DNA from: an uncultured Actinomycetes bacterium
GTDB lineage: Bacteria > Actinomycetota > Actinomycetes > Nanopelagicales > Nanopelagicaceae
Reading direction: 5' to 3'
DNA length: 11,471 nucleotides
NCBI GenBank assembly: GCA_903932695.1
Contig: CAIZGZ010000118.1
Coordinates: forward strand, 1-11,471
A model generated the notes under the pieces. That model was not told where the DNA came from. It did not search any database and saw nothing but the letters and a program-made list of their open reading frames with translations. Position 1 is the stretch's first letter; every line of letters starts with the position of its first letter. Below are positions 1-8,602 of this stretch, piece after piece. Made by a program: the position numbers and the translations under genes.

Positions 1-1218
1 CATTGAGTTTGGCTTGCCTTCGCGAATTCCGAGTGCAGCAGCTACTGCGTGTTCTTTGATTGCTTCGTGTGCGACTTCGCGGCCCACACCAGCCTTGACG
101 GCTGCGACCAAGATCTTGGTGCTCGCGAGGAATGGCAAGAATCGAACTAACTCTGCGTTGATGACTTCAGGGAATGCACCGAACTCCATCAGCACCGTCA
201 TAAATGTCTCAAGCAGACCATCGATCGCATAAAAGGCATCGGGCAGCGCAACGCGACGAATAACGCTGCACGCGACATCGCCTTCGTTCCATTGGTCGCC
301 TGAGATCTCGCCGACCATGGAGGCGTAGCCGCGGATGATCACTGAGAGTCCATTTACCCGCTCGCACGAACGAGTATTCATCTTATGCGGCATGGCAGAT
401 GAACCAACCTGGCCAGCTTTAAATCCTTCGGTAACGAGCTCTGCGCCAGCCATCAATCGGATCGATGTAGCGAGCGACGATGGTGCTGCTGCGATCTGCA
501 CCAAAGTTGTGACGACATCGAAATCAAAGGAGCGTGGGTAGATCTGCCCCGTTGAATCAAGGACGCGATCAAAGCCAAGATGGCGAGCGATCTCTTTCTC
601 TAGTTGCGCATGCGCTGCGCTTGATCCTAGGAGATCGACCGAATCTTGTGCTGTTCCGACCGGACCTTTAATTCCGCGAATCGGATAGCGCTCAATGAGT
701 TGTTCGAGTCGCTCGTATGCAAAGAGCAATTCTTCGGCAGCAGATGCAAAACGCTTACCAAGGGTCGTCACTTGCGCGGCAACATTGTGTGAACGGCCCG
801 CGATTGGTTGCTCTGCATATTGCGCTGCGCGATCTGCGAGCAAGACGAGTGATGCTACGACGCGATCTCGTACCAAGAGCAAGCCATCGCGAATCTGCAT
901 CGCCTCAACATTTTCGGTGAGATCGCGCGAAGTCATTCCGGCGTGGATCGACTCGTATCCAGCAAGATCGTTGAACTCTTCGATTCGGGCTTTCACATCG
1001 TGGCGCGTGACTTTTTCGCGAGCATCGATCGATGCTAAATCGACGGTATTGATCACACTTTCGTAAGCCTTGATGACATCGGCTGGGATTGGGTGACCAA
1101 GTCCAGATTGAGCACGCATCACAGCGATCCATAGCTTGCGCTCTTGGATAATTTTAGAAGTTGGGCTCCAGATATCTCTCATCTGTGACGATGCGTAACG
1201 ATTAGCTAGAACGCTCAT
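1..1218 (-). CDS. purB: Adenylosuccinate lyase PurB (3' end outside the window)
   Basis: Adenylosuccinate lyase cleaves SAICAR to AICAR plus fumarate in IMP synthesis and adenylosuccinate to AMP plus fumarate; it is a cytosolic homotetramer of the fumarase/aspartase superfamily. I translated the minus strand from the ATG at 1218-1216; the frame stays open for 406 codons to base 1, so the C-terminus lies beyond the window. Actinobacterial relatives are roughly 470 residues, so about 70 are missing. Visible motifs are GMTSRDLTEN near residues 86-95, GRSHN in the middle, and the superfamily signature loop GSSAMPHKMNTRSCERV at about residues 270-287, which carries the catalytic serine. The start has a good Shine-Dalgarno (GGGGAG, 8 bases upstream) lying inside the end of purD, only 2 bases away, so the two are surely co-transcribed. 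The family call is firm. Confidence 0.95.
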   Translation of the reverse strand, partial: MSVLANRYASSQMRDIWSPTSKIIQERKLWIAVMRAQSGLGHPIPADVIKAYESVINTVDLASIDAREKVTRHDVKARIEEFNDLAGYESIHAGMTSRDLTENVEAMQIRDGLLLVRDRVVASLVLLADRAAQYAEQPIAGRSHNVAAQVTTLGKRFASAAEELLFAYERLEQLIERYPIRGIKGPVGTAQDSVDLLGSSAAHAQLEKEIARHLGFDRVLDSTGQIYPRSFDFDVVTTLVQIAAAPSSLATSIRLMAGAELVTEGFKAGQVGSSAMPHKMNTRSCERVNGLSVIIRGYASMVGEISGDQWNEGDVACSVIRRVALPDAFYAIDGLLETFMTVLMEFGAFPEVINAELVRFLPFLASTKILVAAVKAGVGREVAHEAIKEHAVAAALGIREGKPNSM

Positions 1219-1220
1219 CT

Positions 1221-3790
<2,570 letters not shown>

Positions 3791-3812
3791 TTAATGAAGG
3801 TGATCTGAAGGA

Positions 3813-4847
3813 TTACTTGTTGATTGAAGTGCCGACAGAACGAAGATCTTCGCAAGCTTCTACAACACGCTTTGCGATACCTGCTTCAGCGGCCTTACCC
3901 CACGCACGTGGGTCGTAAGCCTTCTTATTTCCAACTTCGCCATCAATCTTCAAGACGCCGTCGTAGTTCTTCATGATGTGATCAACGACTGGGCGAGTAA
4001 ATGCATACTGAGTATCAGTATCGATATTCATCTTTACTACACCGTAATCGAGTGACTCACGGATCTCAGAAAGGAGTGAGCCAGAGCCGCCGTGGAATAC
4101 GAGATCCATTGGCTTTGATCCTGCTGGCAAACCAAGCTTTGCAACGACTGCATCTTGCAGTGTGCGCAAAATCTTTGGCTGCAAGACAACGTTTCCTGGC
4201 TTATAAACGCCGTGAACGTTTCCGAATGTTGCAGCGACCATGTAGCGAGCCTTGGCATCGTGGCCAAGAGTTTCGATGGTCAAGAGCGCATCTTCCGGTG
4301 TTGAGTAGAGCTTGGCATCATGCTTTGCTTCGATACCGTCTTCTTCGCCACCGACAACGCCGATTTCAATCTCAAGAATGGTGTTCGCAGCGACGGACTT
4401 CTCAAGAAGTTCCTTCGCAATTGTCATGTTCTCTGGCATTGAGACAGCCGATCCATCCCACATATGTGAGTTGAAAAGTGGCTTCTGGCCAGACTTAATA
4501 CGATCCGCACCAAGAGCGAGAAGTGGGCGCATAAAGCCATCGAGCTTCTCTGCTGGGCAGTGATCGGTATGAATTCCGATATTGACGTTGTAATTCTTTG
4601 CAACGATATGTGCGAACTCGGCGAGCGCAACTGCGCCATCGACCATGTTCTTTACGGTTGAGCCTGAGAGGTATTCCGCTCCGCCCCATGAGATCTGAAT
4701 AATTCCATCAGATTCTGCTTCTGCGAATCCGCGGATGGCACCGATCAATGTCTGTGATGATGAGACGTTAATTGCTGGGTATGCAAATGAACCGGCCTTT
4801 GCGCGATCCAACATCTGTGCATAAATTTCCGGGGTTGCAATTGGCAT
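3813..4847 (-). CDS. fba: Class II (zinc-dependent) fructose-1,6-bisphosphate aldolase
   Basis: This enzyme reversibly cleaves fructose-1,6-bisphosphate to dihydroxyacetone phosphate and glyceraldehyde-3-phosphate in glycolysis and gluconeogenesis. At 344 residues it matches actinobacterial class II aldolases. The active-site elements are visible: HTDHC (residues 93-97; D95 catalytic, H96 zinc ligand), FGNVHGVY (H212 zinc ligand), FHGGSGS (H252 zinc ligand) and the phosphate-binding NIDTDTQYAFTR. The ATG at 4847-4845 has a GGGAGAG Shine-Dalgarno close upstream, so the gene makes a leadered mRNA, unlike acs, crp and nth. It is the first clear enzyme gene of the fba-purA-purD-purB run. The 127 bases upstream to the small ORF show no convincing promoter, so it could be transcribed from there or from a promoter I cannot recognise. 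Confidence 0.96.
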   Translation of the reverse strand: MPIATPEIYAQMLDRAKAGSFAYPAINVSSSQTLIGAIRGFAEAESDGIIQISWGGAEYLSGSTVKNMVDGAVALAEFAHIVAKNYNVNIGIHTDHCPAEKLDGFMRPLLALGADRIKSGQKPLFNSHMWDGSAVSMPENMTIAKELLEKSVAANTILEIEIGVVGGEEDGIEAKHDAKLYSTPEDALLTIETLGHDAKARYMVAATFGNVHGVYKPGNVVLQPKILRTLQDAVVAKLGLPAGSKPMDLVFHGGSGSLLSEIRESLDYGVVKMNIDTDTQYAFTRPVVDHIMKNYDGVLKIDGEVGNKKAYDPRAWGKAAEAGIAKRVVEACEDLRSVGTSINK

Positions 4848-4974
4848 GTGACTCTCCCAAGTAGTTGTGGAACTGGTCCGTAATCTTCAACCGGCGGCAC
4901 ATCATTGGGTCAGGCGGTCTGGCTTACGGCTAATCCCACCACATTTAGGGGCGGATTGGAAAACCACTCGTGGT
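4848..4974 (-). other. Spacer upstream of fba (possible structured 5' UTR)
   Basis: This 127-base stretch separates the small ORF from fba. It contains the fba ribosome-binding site (GGGAGAG), an inverted repeat CCGTAA (4878-4883) / TTACGG (4924-4929) that could close a 52-base fold in the mRNA, and the downstream part of the stem-loop that begins in the small ORF. A TTGAAG hexamer occurs on the minus strand but no good -10 element stands at the right distance. I see no known riboswitch class here. Confidence 0.4.
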
Positions 4975-4992
4975 TTAGTTAAGCCCTAAATG
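4942..4992 (-). other. Nested stem-loop over the end of the small ORF
   Basis: A 9-base inverted repeat, CATTTAGGG (4942-4950) and CCCTAAATG (4984-4992), encloses a second hairpin AAACCACTCGTGGTTT (4961-4976; 6-7 base pairs, tetraloop). The inner hairpin contains part of the small ORF's TAA (4977-4975), and the outer upstream arm lies in its last codons. On the minus-strand RNA the inner stem ends in GGUUUUCC, so it could act as a weak terminator. A ribosome finishing the small ORF would unfold it. A competing stem, GCCCT (4983-4987) with AGGGC (5000-5004), uses some of the same bases. Confidence 0.5.
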
Positions 4993-5145
4993 ACTCATCA
5001 GGGCGCTTAGGCCTAAAAATCCCACGTTGCTATGAAATAGCCCATGAAATACGAACTTTCCGCCTTTGACCAGCCATGATGTAGCGACCTCGAGCGTGTG
5101 TAAATGAGCGACAACCTTGTAGATCGTCCCGAATACGGTGAGCAT
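4975..5145 (-). CDS. Unrecognised 56-residue small protein with very strong Shine-Dalgarno
   Basis: I do not recognise this product. The ATG at 5145-5143 is preceded by AAAGGAGGAGAAG: the AAGGAGG core is a 7-base match to the 16S rRNA 3' end with 5 bases to the ATG, the best ribosome-binding site in the window. The ORF runs 56 codons to a TAA at 4977-4975. The product starts MLTVFGTIYKVVAHLH and ends SALMSHLGLN. It is hydrophobic and aromatic, has five histidines (14, 16, 34, 38, 52), three lysines, a single acidic residue and no cysteine, arginine or proline. Residues 41-50 could form part of a membrane segment. It lies 127 bases upstream of fba. It may be a small membrane protein or a translated leader; conservation in relatives would decide whether it is real. 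Confidence 0.6.
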   Translation of the reverse strand: MLTVFGTIYKVVAHLHTLEVATSWLVKGGKFVFHGLFHSNVGFLGLSALMSHLGLN

Positions 5146-5181
5146 CTTCTCCTCCTTTCTGACCGCCTCGCAGATTGCGCA

Positions 5182-5187
5182 AAGGTA
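5182..5187 (-). promoter_or_regulatory. Possible -10 element for the small ORF
   Basis: TACCTT on the minus strand fits the actinobacterial TANNNT -10 pattern. It lies just after the satP terminator hairpin and would give a 5' UTR of about 30 bases carrying the strong ribosome-binding site. No -35 hexamer is visible 16-18 bases upstream, so this is only suggestive. Confidence 0.25.
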
Positions 5188-5200
5188 GGAGAAAGTCGGA

Positions 5201-5243
5201 CAAAAGGGACTGGGCCGACCCCTGTGATGTGGAGTCGGCCCAG
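5201..5243 (-). terminator. Rho-independent-like terminator after satP
   Basis: CTGGGCCGAC (5210-5219) and GTCGGCCCAG (5234-5243) form a perfect 10-base-pair GC-rich stem with a 14-base loop. Read on the minus strand the stem is followed by TCCCTTTTG, a short and slightly delayed U-run. It begins about 42 bases after the satP stop codon. On the plus strand no T-run follows, so the minus-strand direction is preferred. A smaller hairpin, GCAGG (5262-5266) with CCTGC (5273-5277), lies between the satP stop and this stem. Confidence 0.65.
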
Positions 5244-5285
5244 CCTGTGGATCGTTATGGCGCAGGGCTCAGCCTGCAAAGGGGG

Positions 5286-5831
5286 TTATGGCAAGATCAC
5301 GCGATTCCAAGAATCGTTGATCAGGGTCTTTGCGGCGATATAGAGCGCAATGACCGCTGTGACGAGCCCTGCCCAGCCGCCAGCTTTCACCGCGCCGGAG
5401 TGGCCCATCGCTCCCCAGTTTCCGTAGGCCAAGAAGGCGAAGGTGATGGTGAGTGCGAGGAACAAGAGGTTGTGGTGAATATCGATCTTGATCGCGGCAA
5501 CCCACAGTACGAATGTGGCTACGCCGAAGCACATCAAAAAGACGCCGAGTGAGCCTGGTCCAAAGCTCTTGGAGGTGATGCCGTACCAAAGAACGAGCCA
5601 AAAAGCACCGAATGAGCTAAATGCGGTCGCGCCAAAGGTGCTGCCACGCATGAACTCCCACATTCCGGCTAAAAGTTGAGTGATTCCGCCATAAAAGAGC
5701 GCTGTCGCGACGGCTGCGCCGAGTCCGGCACCGCCCCATAGACCAGCATTAGCGCTGCTCAGCATGATGGTGGTCAACCCGAATGCGGCCAGTCCGAGGG
5801 GGGCTGGATTCGCTATCTGTGTGTTCGCCAT
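5286..5831 (-). CDS. satP: Acetate/succinate permease, SatP (GPR1/FUN34/YaaH) family
   Basis: Members of this family are six-helix inner-membrane channels or proton symporters for acetate and succinate. The 181-residue product (E. coli SatP is 188) has the family signature NPAPLGL at residues 8-14 and the conserved MWEF-x(3)-TFGATAFSSFGAFW block at 57-78, followed by alternating hydrophobic segments that account for about six helices. I chose the ATG at 5831-5829 because GAGGAAGAG lies just upstream and the signature then starts at the usual distance from the N-terminus. An upstream in-frame GTG at 5873 would add 14 unlikely residues. It is transcribed divergently from acs, which implies paired uptake and activation of acetate. 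A strong hairpin follows the gene, so it is probably monocistronic. Confidence 0.93.
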   Translation of the reverse strand: MANTQIANPAPLGLAAFGLTTIMLSSANAGLWGGAGLGAAVATALFYGGITQLLAGMWEFMRGSTFGATAFSSFGAFWLVLWYGITSKSFGPGSLGVFLMCFGVATFVLWVAAIKIDIHHNLLFLALTITFAFLAYGNWGAMGHSGAVKAGGWAGLVTAVIALYIAAKTLINDSWNRVILP

Positions 5832-5891
5832 ATCTCTTCCTCTGTTTTCTTCAGAATGAACTGCAGCCATCACCGTTGATGGCCCAGATTT

Positions 5892-5897
5892 AGTATC
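5892..5897 (-). promoter_or_regulatory. Candidate satP -10 element
   Basis: GATACT on the minus strand (within GGATACTAAATC) matches the -10 consensus at 4 of 6 positions including the key A2 and T6. There is no recognisable -35 hexamer at 17 bases; that position is occupied by the Crp-like site at 5915-5930. This is the layout expected of an activator-dependent promoter. Position and register are approximate. Confidence 0.35.
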
Positions 5898-5914
5898 CTC
5901 GCCAGAGCCAAAAA

Positions 5915-5930
5915 AGTGGGCTGGGTCACT
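5915..5930. promoter_or_regulatory. Crp/GlxR-like operator candidate in the satP-acs spacer
   Basis: AGTGGGCTGGGTCACT resembles TGTGA-N6-TCACA, the site of Crp/GlxR proteins. It has one intact GTGA half (minus strand) and a GTGG half with one mismatch, correctly spaced (GTG-N8-CAC). It centres about 38-40 bases upstream of the predicted satP start, near a class II activator position, and about 80 bases upstream of the acs start. The crp gene of this window encodes the R-E recognition-helix pair that reads GTGA. No binding is shown, and a match this short can occur by chance. Confidence 0.4.
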
Positions 5931-5941
5931 CTTAATTTTTC

Positions 5942-5957
5942 ATAACGTTTTCGTTAT
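5942..5957. promoter_or_regulatory. 16-base inverted repeat in the satP-acs spacer
   Basis: ATAACGTTTTCGTTAT is a perfect 6-base inverted repeat with a TTTT centre, lying between the Crp-like site and the acs -35 box (centre about -53 from the predicted acs start). Its size and symmetry suit a dimeric helix-turn-helix regulator. No gene for an obvious local repressor lies in the window other than crp, whose motif differs. Confidence 0.4.
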
Positions 5958-5967
5958 CGATCCACCC

Positions 5968-6003
5968 TTGAAGCGAGATTTCGACGGGCGTAGCCTCGAG
6001 AAA
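5968..6003 (+). promoter_or_regulatory. Leaderless acs promoter
   Basis: TTGAAG (5968-5973), a 17-base spacer, then TAGCCT (5991-5996), then 6 bases to the acs ATG at 6003. This spacing puts the transcription start on the A of the ATG. The bases just before the ATG (CGAGAA) hold no usable Shine-Dalgarno, which agrees with a leaderless mRNA. The -35 matches TTGACA at 4 of 6 positions. Confidence 0.6.
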
Positions 6004-7958
6004 TGAGCTCCTTTGAAAATTTGTCCTACGAAGAGCGCACCTTCGCGCCATTGCCAGAATTCACCGCCCAGGCAAATGCCCAGGCCTCGATCTATGACGA
6101 GGCCGCGACCGATCGACTGGCTTTCTGGGCAAAGCAAGCTGAGGCGCTGCATTGGGGCAAGAAGTGGGATCAGGTGCTCGATTGGCAACCACCTTTTGCC
6201 AAATGGTTCGTAGGCGGAAAACTTAACGCCTCATTTAATGCTCTCGATCGCCACGTAGAAGAGGGTCGCGGTGATCGCGTTGCGATCTACTTCGAGGGCG
6301 AACCGGGCGATAGCAGAGCGATTACATACTCACAGTTGCTCTCCGAAGTGAAGCGGGCAGCGAATGCGCTGATCGAACTTGGTATTAAAGATGGTGATCG
6401 CGTTGCAATTTATCTGCCAATGATTCCGGAGGCCGCAGTTGCGATGTTGGCCTGCGCTCGCATTGGTGCGATCCACTCCGTCGTCTTTGGTGGATTTAGC
6501 GCAGACTCACTCATTACGCGCATTCAAGATGCCGATGCATCGTTGGTAATTACTGCAGATGGTGGATTTAGAAAAGGCGCAGCTTTTGGACTGAAGTCGA
6601 TCGTCGATGAAGCGCTGGCGTCAGAGCCAAATAACGTCTCAAAAGTCTTAGTGGTCAAGCGAACCGGACAACCAGTCGCGTGGAAAAACGATCGTGATAT
6701 CTGGTGGAATGAAGCGCTTGAGCGTCAATCCCCTGAGCACACCGCAGAATTCTTCGATAGCGAACATCCGCTCTTTATTTTGTACACATCAGGTACCACC
6801 GGAAAACCAAAGGGAATTTTTCACACAACTGGTGGTTATCTCACTCAAGCGGCTTTTACTCATCGCATGGTCTTCGACATCAAACCAGAGAGCGATGTCT
6901 ATTGGTGCACCGCAGATATCGGTTGGATTACCGGTCACTCTTATGTTGTCTACGGACCATTGATTAATGGCGCTACCCAAGTGATGTATGAAGGAACTCC
7001 GGATACACCAACAAAGGGTCGTATCTTTGAGCTCATCGAGAAGTACAAAGTAAGTATTTTGTATACCGCTCCCACACTTATCCGCACCTGGATGAAGTGG
7101 GGCGAAGAATTCCCTAAGGGTTCTGATCTCTCTTCGCTACGTCTGCTTGGCTCAGTGGGTGAGCCGATTAACCCTGAGGCATGGATCTGGTATCGCGATG
7201 TGATTGGCGGCGGACGTTGCCCAATCGTTGATACCTGGTGGCAGACCGAGACCGGCGCAATCATGATCTCGCCGCTTCCTGGCATCACCGCGACCAAACC
7301 TGGCTCCGCTATGAGAGCCCTGCCAGGAATTAGCGCCAAAGTTGTCAACGATGAAGCCGAGATTCTCGGAAATGGTTCTGGTGGTTATCTTGTTCTCACC
7401 GAACCATGGCCATCGATGTTGCGTGGAATCTGGGGTTCAGAAGAACGGTATCGCGAAACATATTGGTCACGTTTTGATGGAAAGTATTTTGCCGGTGACG
7501 GTGCAAAGCTCGATGAAGATGGTGCGATCTGGTTATTAGGTCGGGTCGATGATGTGATGCTGGTTTCGGGTCACAACATCTCTACCACCGAAGTGGAGTC
7601 GGCGCTGGTCTCTCATCCAAATGTTGCGGAAGCAGCGGTTGTGGGTGCAAAGGATGAGACCACGGGACAAGCAATTGTCGCTTTCGTGATCTTGCGCGGT
7701 GGTGTTCCGAGCATCGGCGGAGATGAATTAATTAAAGAGCTCAAAGGTCATGTCGCGAAACATATTGGCGCGATCGCACGTCCCAAGCAGATCTTGGTAG
7801 TCAACGAATTGCCAAAGACGCGTTCTGGAAAGATTATGCGTCGCTTGCTTCGCGATGTGGCAGAGAACCGAGCTGTCGGAGATTCGACAACTCTTGCTGA
7901 TCCCAACGTCATGAAATTAATTCAGAGCGGACTTGCGACCAGCAAGAGTGACGATTAA
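6003..7958 (+). CDS. acs: Acetyl-CoA synthetase, AMP-forming (Acs)
   Basis: Acs converts acetate, ATP and CoA to acetyl-CoA, AMP and pyrophosphate through an acetyl-adenylate; it is a cytosolic enzyme for scavenging low acetate. The 651-residue length matches E. coli Acs (652). The P-loop YTSGTTGKPKG is at residues 261-271. DTWWQTETG at about 410-418 includes the tryptophan pair (412-413) that limits the pocket to acetate rather than larger acyl groups. The C-terminal PKTRSGKIMRR contains K610, equivalent to the lysine whose acetylation switches the enzyme off in other bacteria. The start at 6003 is supported by the -10 box 6 bases upstream and by absence of a Shine-Dalgarno. It faces away from satP and converges on the secreted-protein gene 24 bases downstream. 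A propionyl-CoA synthetase role is less likely given the two tryptophans. Confidence 0.97.
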   Translation: MSSFENLSYEERTFAPLPEFTAQANAQASIYDEAATDRLAFWAKQAEALHWGKKWDQVLDWQPPFAKWFVGGKLNASFNALDRHVEEGRGDRVAIYFEGEPGDSRAITYSQLLSEVKRAANALIELGIKDGDRVAIYLPMIPEAAVAMLACARIGAIHSVVFGGFSADSLITRIQDADASLVITADGGFRKGAAFGLKSIVDEALASEPNNVSKVLVVKRTGQPVAWKNDRDIWWNEALERQSPEHTAEFFDSEHPLFILYTSGTTGKPKGIFHTTGGYLTQAAFTHRMVFDIKPESDVYWCTADIGWITGHSYVVYGPLINGATQVMYEGTPDTPTKGRIFELIEKYKVSILYTAPTLIRTWMKWGEEFPKGSDLSSLRLLGSVGEPINPEAWIWYRDVIGGGRCPIVDTWWQTETGAIMISPLPGITATKPGSAMRALPGISAKVVNDEAEILGNGSGGYLVLTEPWPSMLRGIWGSEERYRETYWSRFDGKYFAGDGAKLDEDGAIWLLGRVDDVMLVSGHNISTTEVESALVSHPNVAEAAVVGAKDETTGQAIVAFVILRGGVPSIGGDELIKELKGHVAKHIGAIARPKQILVVNELPKTRSGKIMRRLLRDVAENRAVGDSTTLADPNVMKLIQSGLATSKSDD

Positions 7959-7959
7959 A

Positions 7960-7980
7960 TCTTTACGAAGCTGTTAAAGA
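7960..7980. terminator. Weak hairpin between convergent acs and the secreted-protein gene
   Basis: TCTTTA (7960-7965) pairs with TAAAGA (7975-7980) across a 9-base loop in the 24-base convergent gap. The stem is short and AT-rich with no good T-run, so it is at most a weak bidirectional terminator. Confidence 0.25.
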
Positions 7981-7982
7981 AT

Positions 7983-8540
7983 TTAGTGGTTGCCACCAGG
8001 AAAACCAGGTCCACCAAATTTAGGTGCGAGTGAGGCGCAGGCAGTCATCGCTTTCTGCTGACCAGCACTTGGCGTAGGGAAGGTGCTAGGTGTTGTTGGT
8101 TGGGCACCTGTTCCTGCTTGACCGTTATTGTCATCACGGCCGCCACGGAATCGACCTGGGCCACCCGGGCCGCCAAAGTTCATTGCGGTTCCGCCATGTG
8201 AGGTAAGACAGGCGCTGTATTTGGCCATCGCAGCATGGCGAGTTGCATCCGCTGCGCTGCCTTCATCGCTTGGGCCACCAAATCCACCACGACCGTCATC
8301 GTGCCCGCCAGCAACGGAAGGCTTTGCTCCAGCAGTCGTAGCGGCGCTCTTCAGCGTCCAGACTGATTTTCCGCTGAGCGCTTTCACGCAGCTATAGCTC
8401 TTGCCTGCGATTGTTGTGGTCGCACCGACAGTTGTACATGCGCCGCCTGCGGTCGCGGTCGCTGCTTGGGCCGCGCTACCTGAGGTAAGCGTCGCTCCTA
8501 CGAGAAATAGAGAACTCATCATTAAAGTCATTTTTTTCAT
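7983..8540 (-). CDS. Secreted Gly/Ala-rich protein with two cysteine pairs, unknown function
   Basis: The 185-residue product begins with a clear signal peptide: MKKMT, a hydrophobic core at about 5-19, and a likely cleavage after AQA (residue 26). The mature part has two blocks. The first (33-63) has C35 and C51 followed by SGKSVWTL, resembling a short Cys-G-x-Y-C-x-SGK-x-VW module that I associate with actinobacterial surface proteins. The second (about 103-175) has KYSACLTSHGG (C111) and TACASLAPKFGG (C168), separated by a low-complexity segment rich in Gly and Pro with GGPGGPG. Each pair could form a disulphide outside the cell. No enzyme motif is visible. There is no adjacent Shine-Dalgarno; the ATG at 8540-8538 is set by a -10 box 6 bases upstream. 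The exported thioredoxin two genes upstream could act on its disulphides, but that is speculation. Confidence 0.75.
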   Translation of the reverse strand: MKKMTLMMSSLFLVGATLTSGSAAQAATATAGGACTTVGATTTIAGKSYSCVKALSGKSVWTLKSAATTAGAKPSVAGGHDDGRGGFGGPSDEGSAADATRHAAMAKYSACLTSHGGTAMNFGGPGGPGRFRGGRDDNNGQAGTGAQPTTPSTFPTPSAGQQKAMTACASLAPKFGGPGFPGGNH

Positions 8541-8557
8541 GGCTTGAGAGTAAAGCC
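8541..8557 (-). promoter_or_regulatory. Leaderless-type -10 box and overlapping hairpin before the secreted-protein gene
   Basis: TACTCT (8552-8547, minus strand) lies 6 bases before the ATG at 8540, which would place the transcription start on the A of the ATG. No -35 hexamer is clear at 17 bases. The same bases form an inverted repeat GGCTT / AAGCC (8541-8545 and 8553-8557) ending exactly at the ATG. If transcripts from cvpA read through, that hairpin would sit against the start codon with AGGA (8564-8561) on its other side. Confidence 0.4.
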
Positions 8558-8602
8558 AAATCCTGAGAATTTGCAGATACCCAACAGTGAAGCAGGCGGG
8601 AA

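Noticed and set aside
4001..4474. 157-codon plus-strand ORF antisense to fba
   Set aside because: It is rich in Arg, Gln, His and Ser as expected from a shadow frame, and the aldolase on the other strand is certain.
5007..5016. TTAGGCCTAA palindrome as an operator
   Set aside because: It lies within the small ORF, away from any promoter, and a 10-base palindrome in 11 kb is not remarkable.
5208..5245. GC-rich hairpin as a structured non-coding RNA or tRNA fragment
   Set aside because: It is a single stem with no cloverleaf or conserved arms; position after satP and the short U-run favour a terminator.
5175..5552. Plus-strand ORF through the satP terminator hairpin and satP
   Set aside because: It overlaps a strong hairpin and the 3' part of satP, and its composition is charged and low in hydrophobic residues with no family resemblance.
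5269..5601. 110-codon minus-strand ORF overlapping satP in another frame
   Set aside because: Arg/Leu/His-rich shadow of satP, which carries the family signatures.
5832..5873. Upstream GTG/ATG starts for satP
   Set aside because: They add 14 residues not expected in the family, whereas the ATG at 5831 has a good Shine-Dalgarno immediately upstream.
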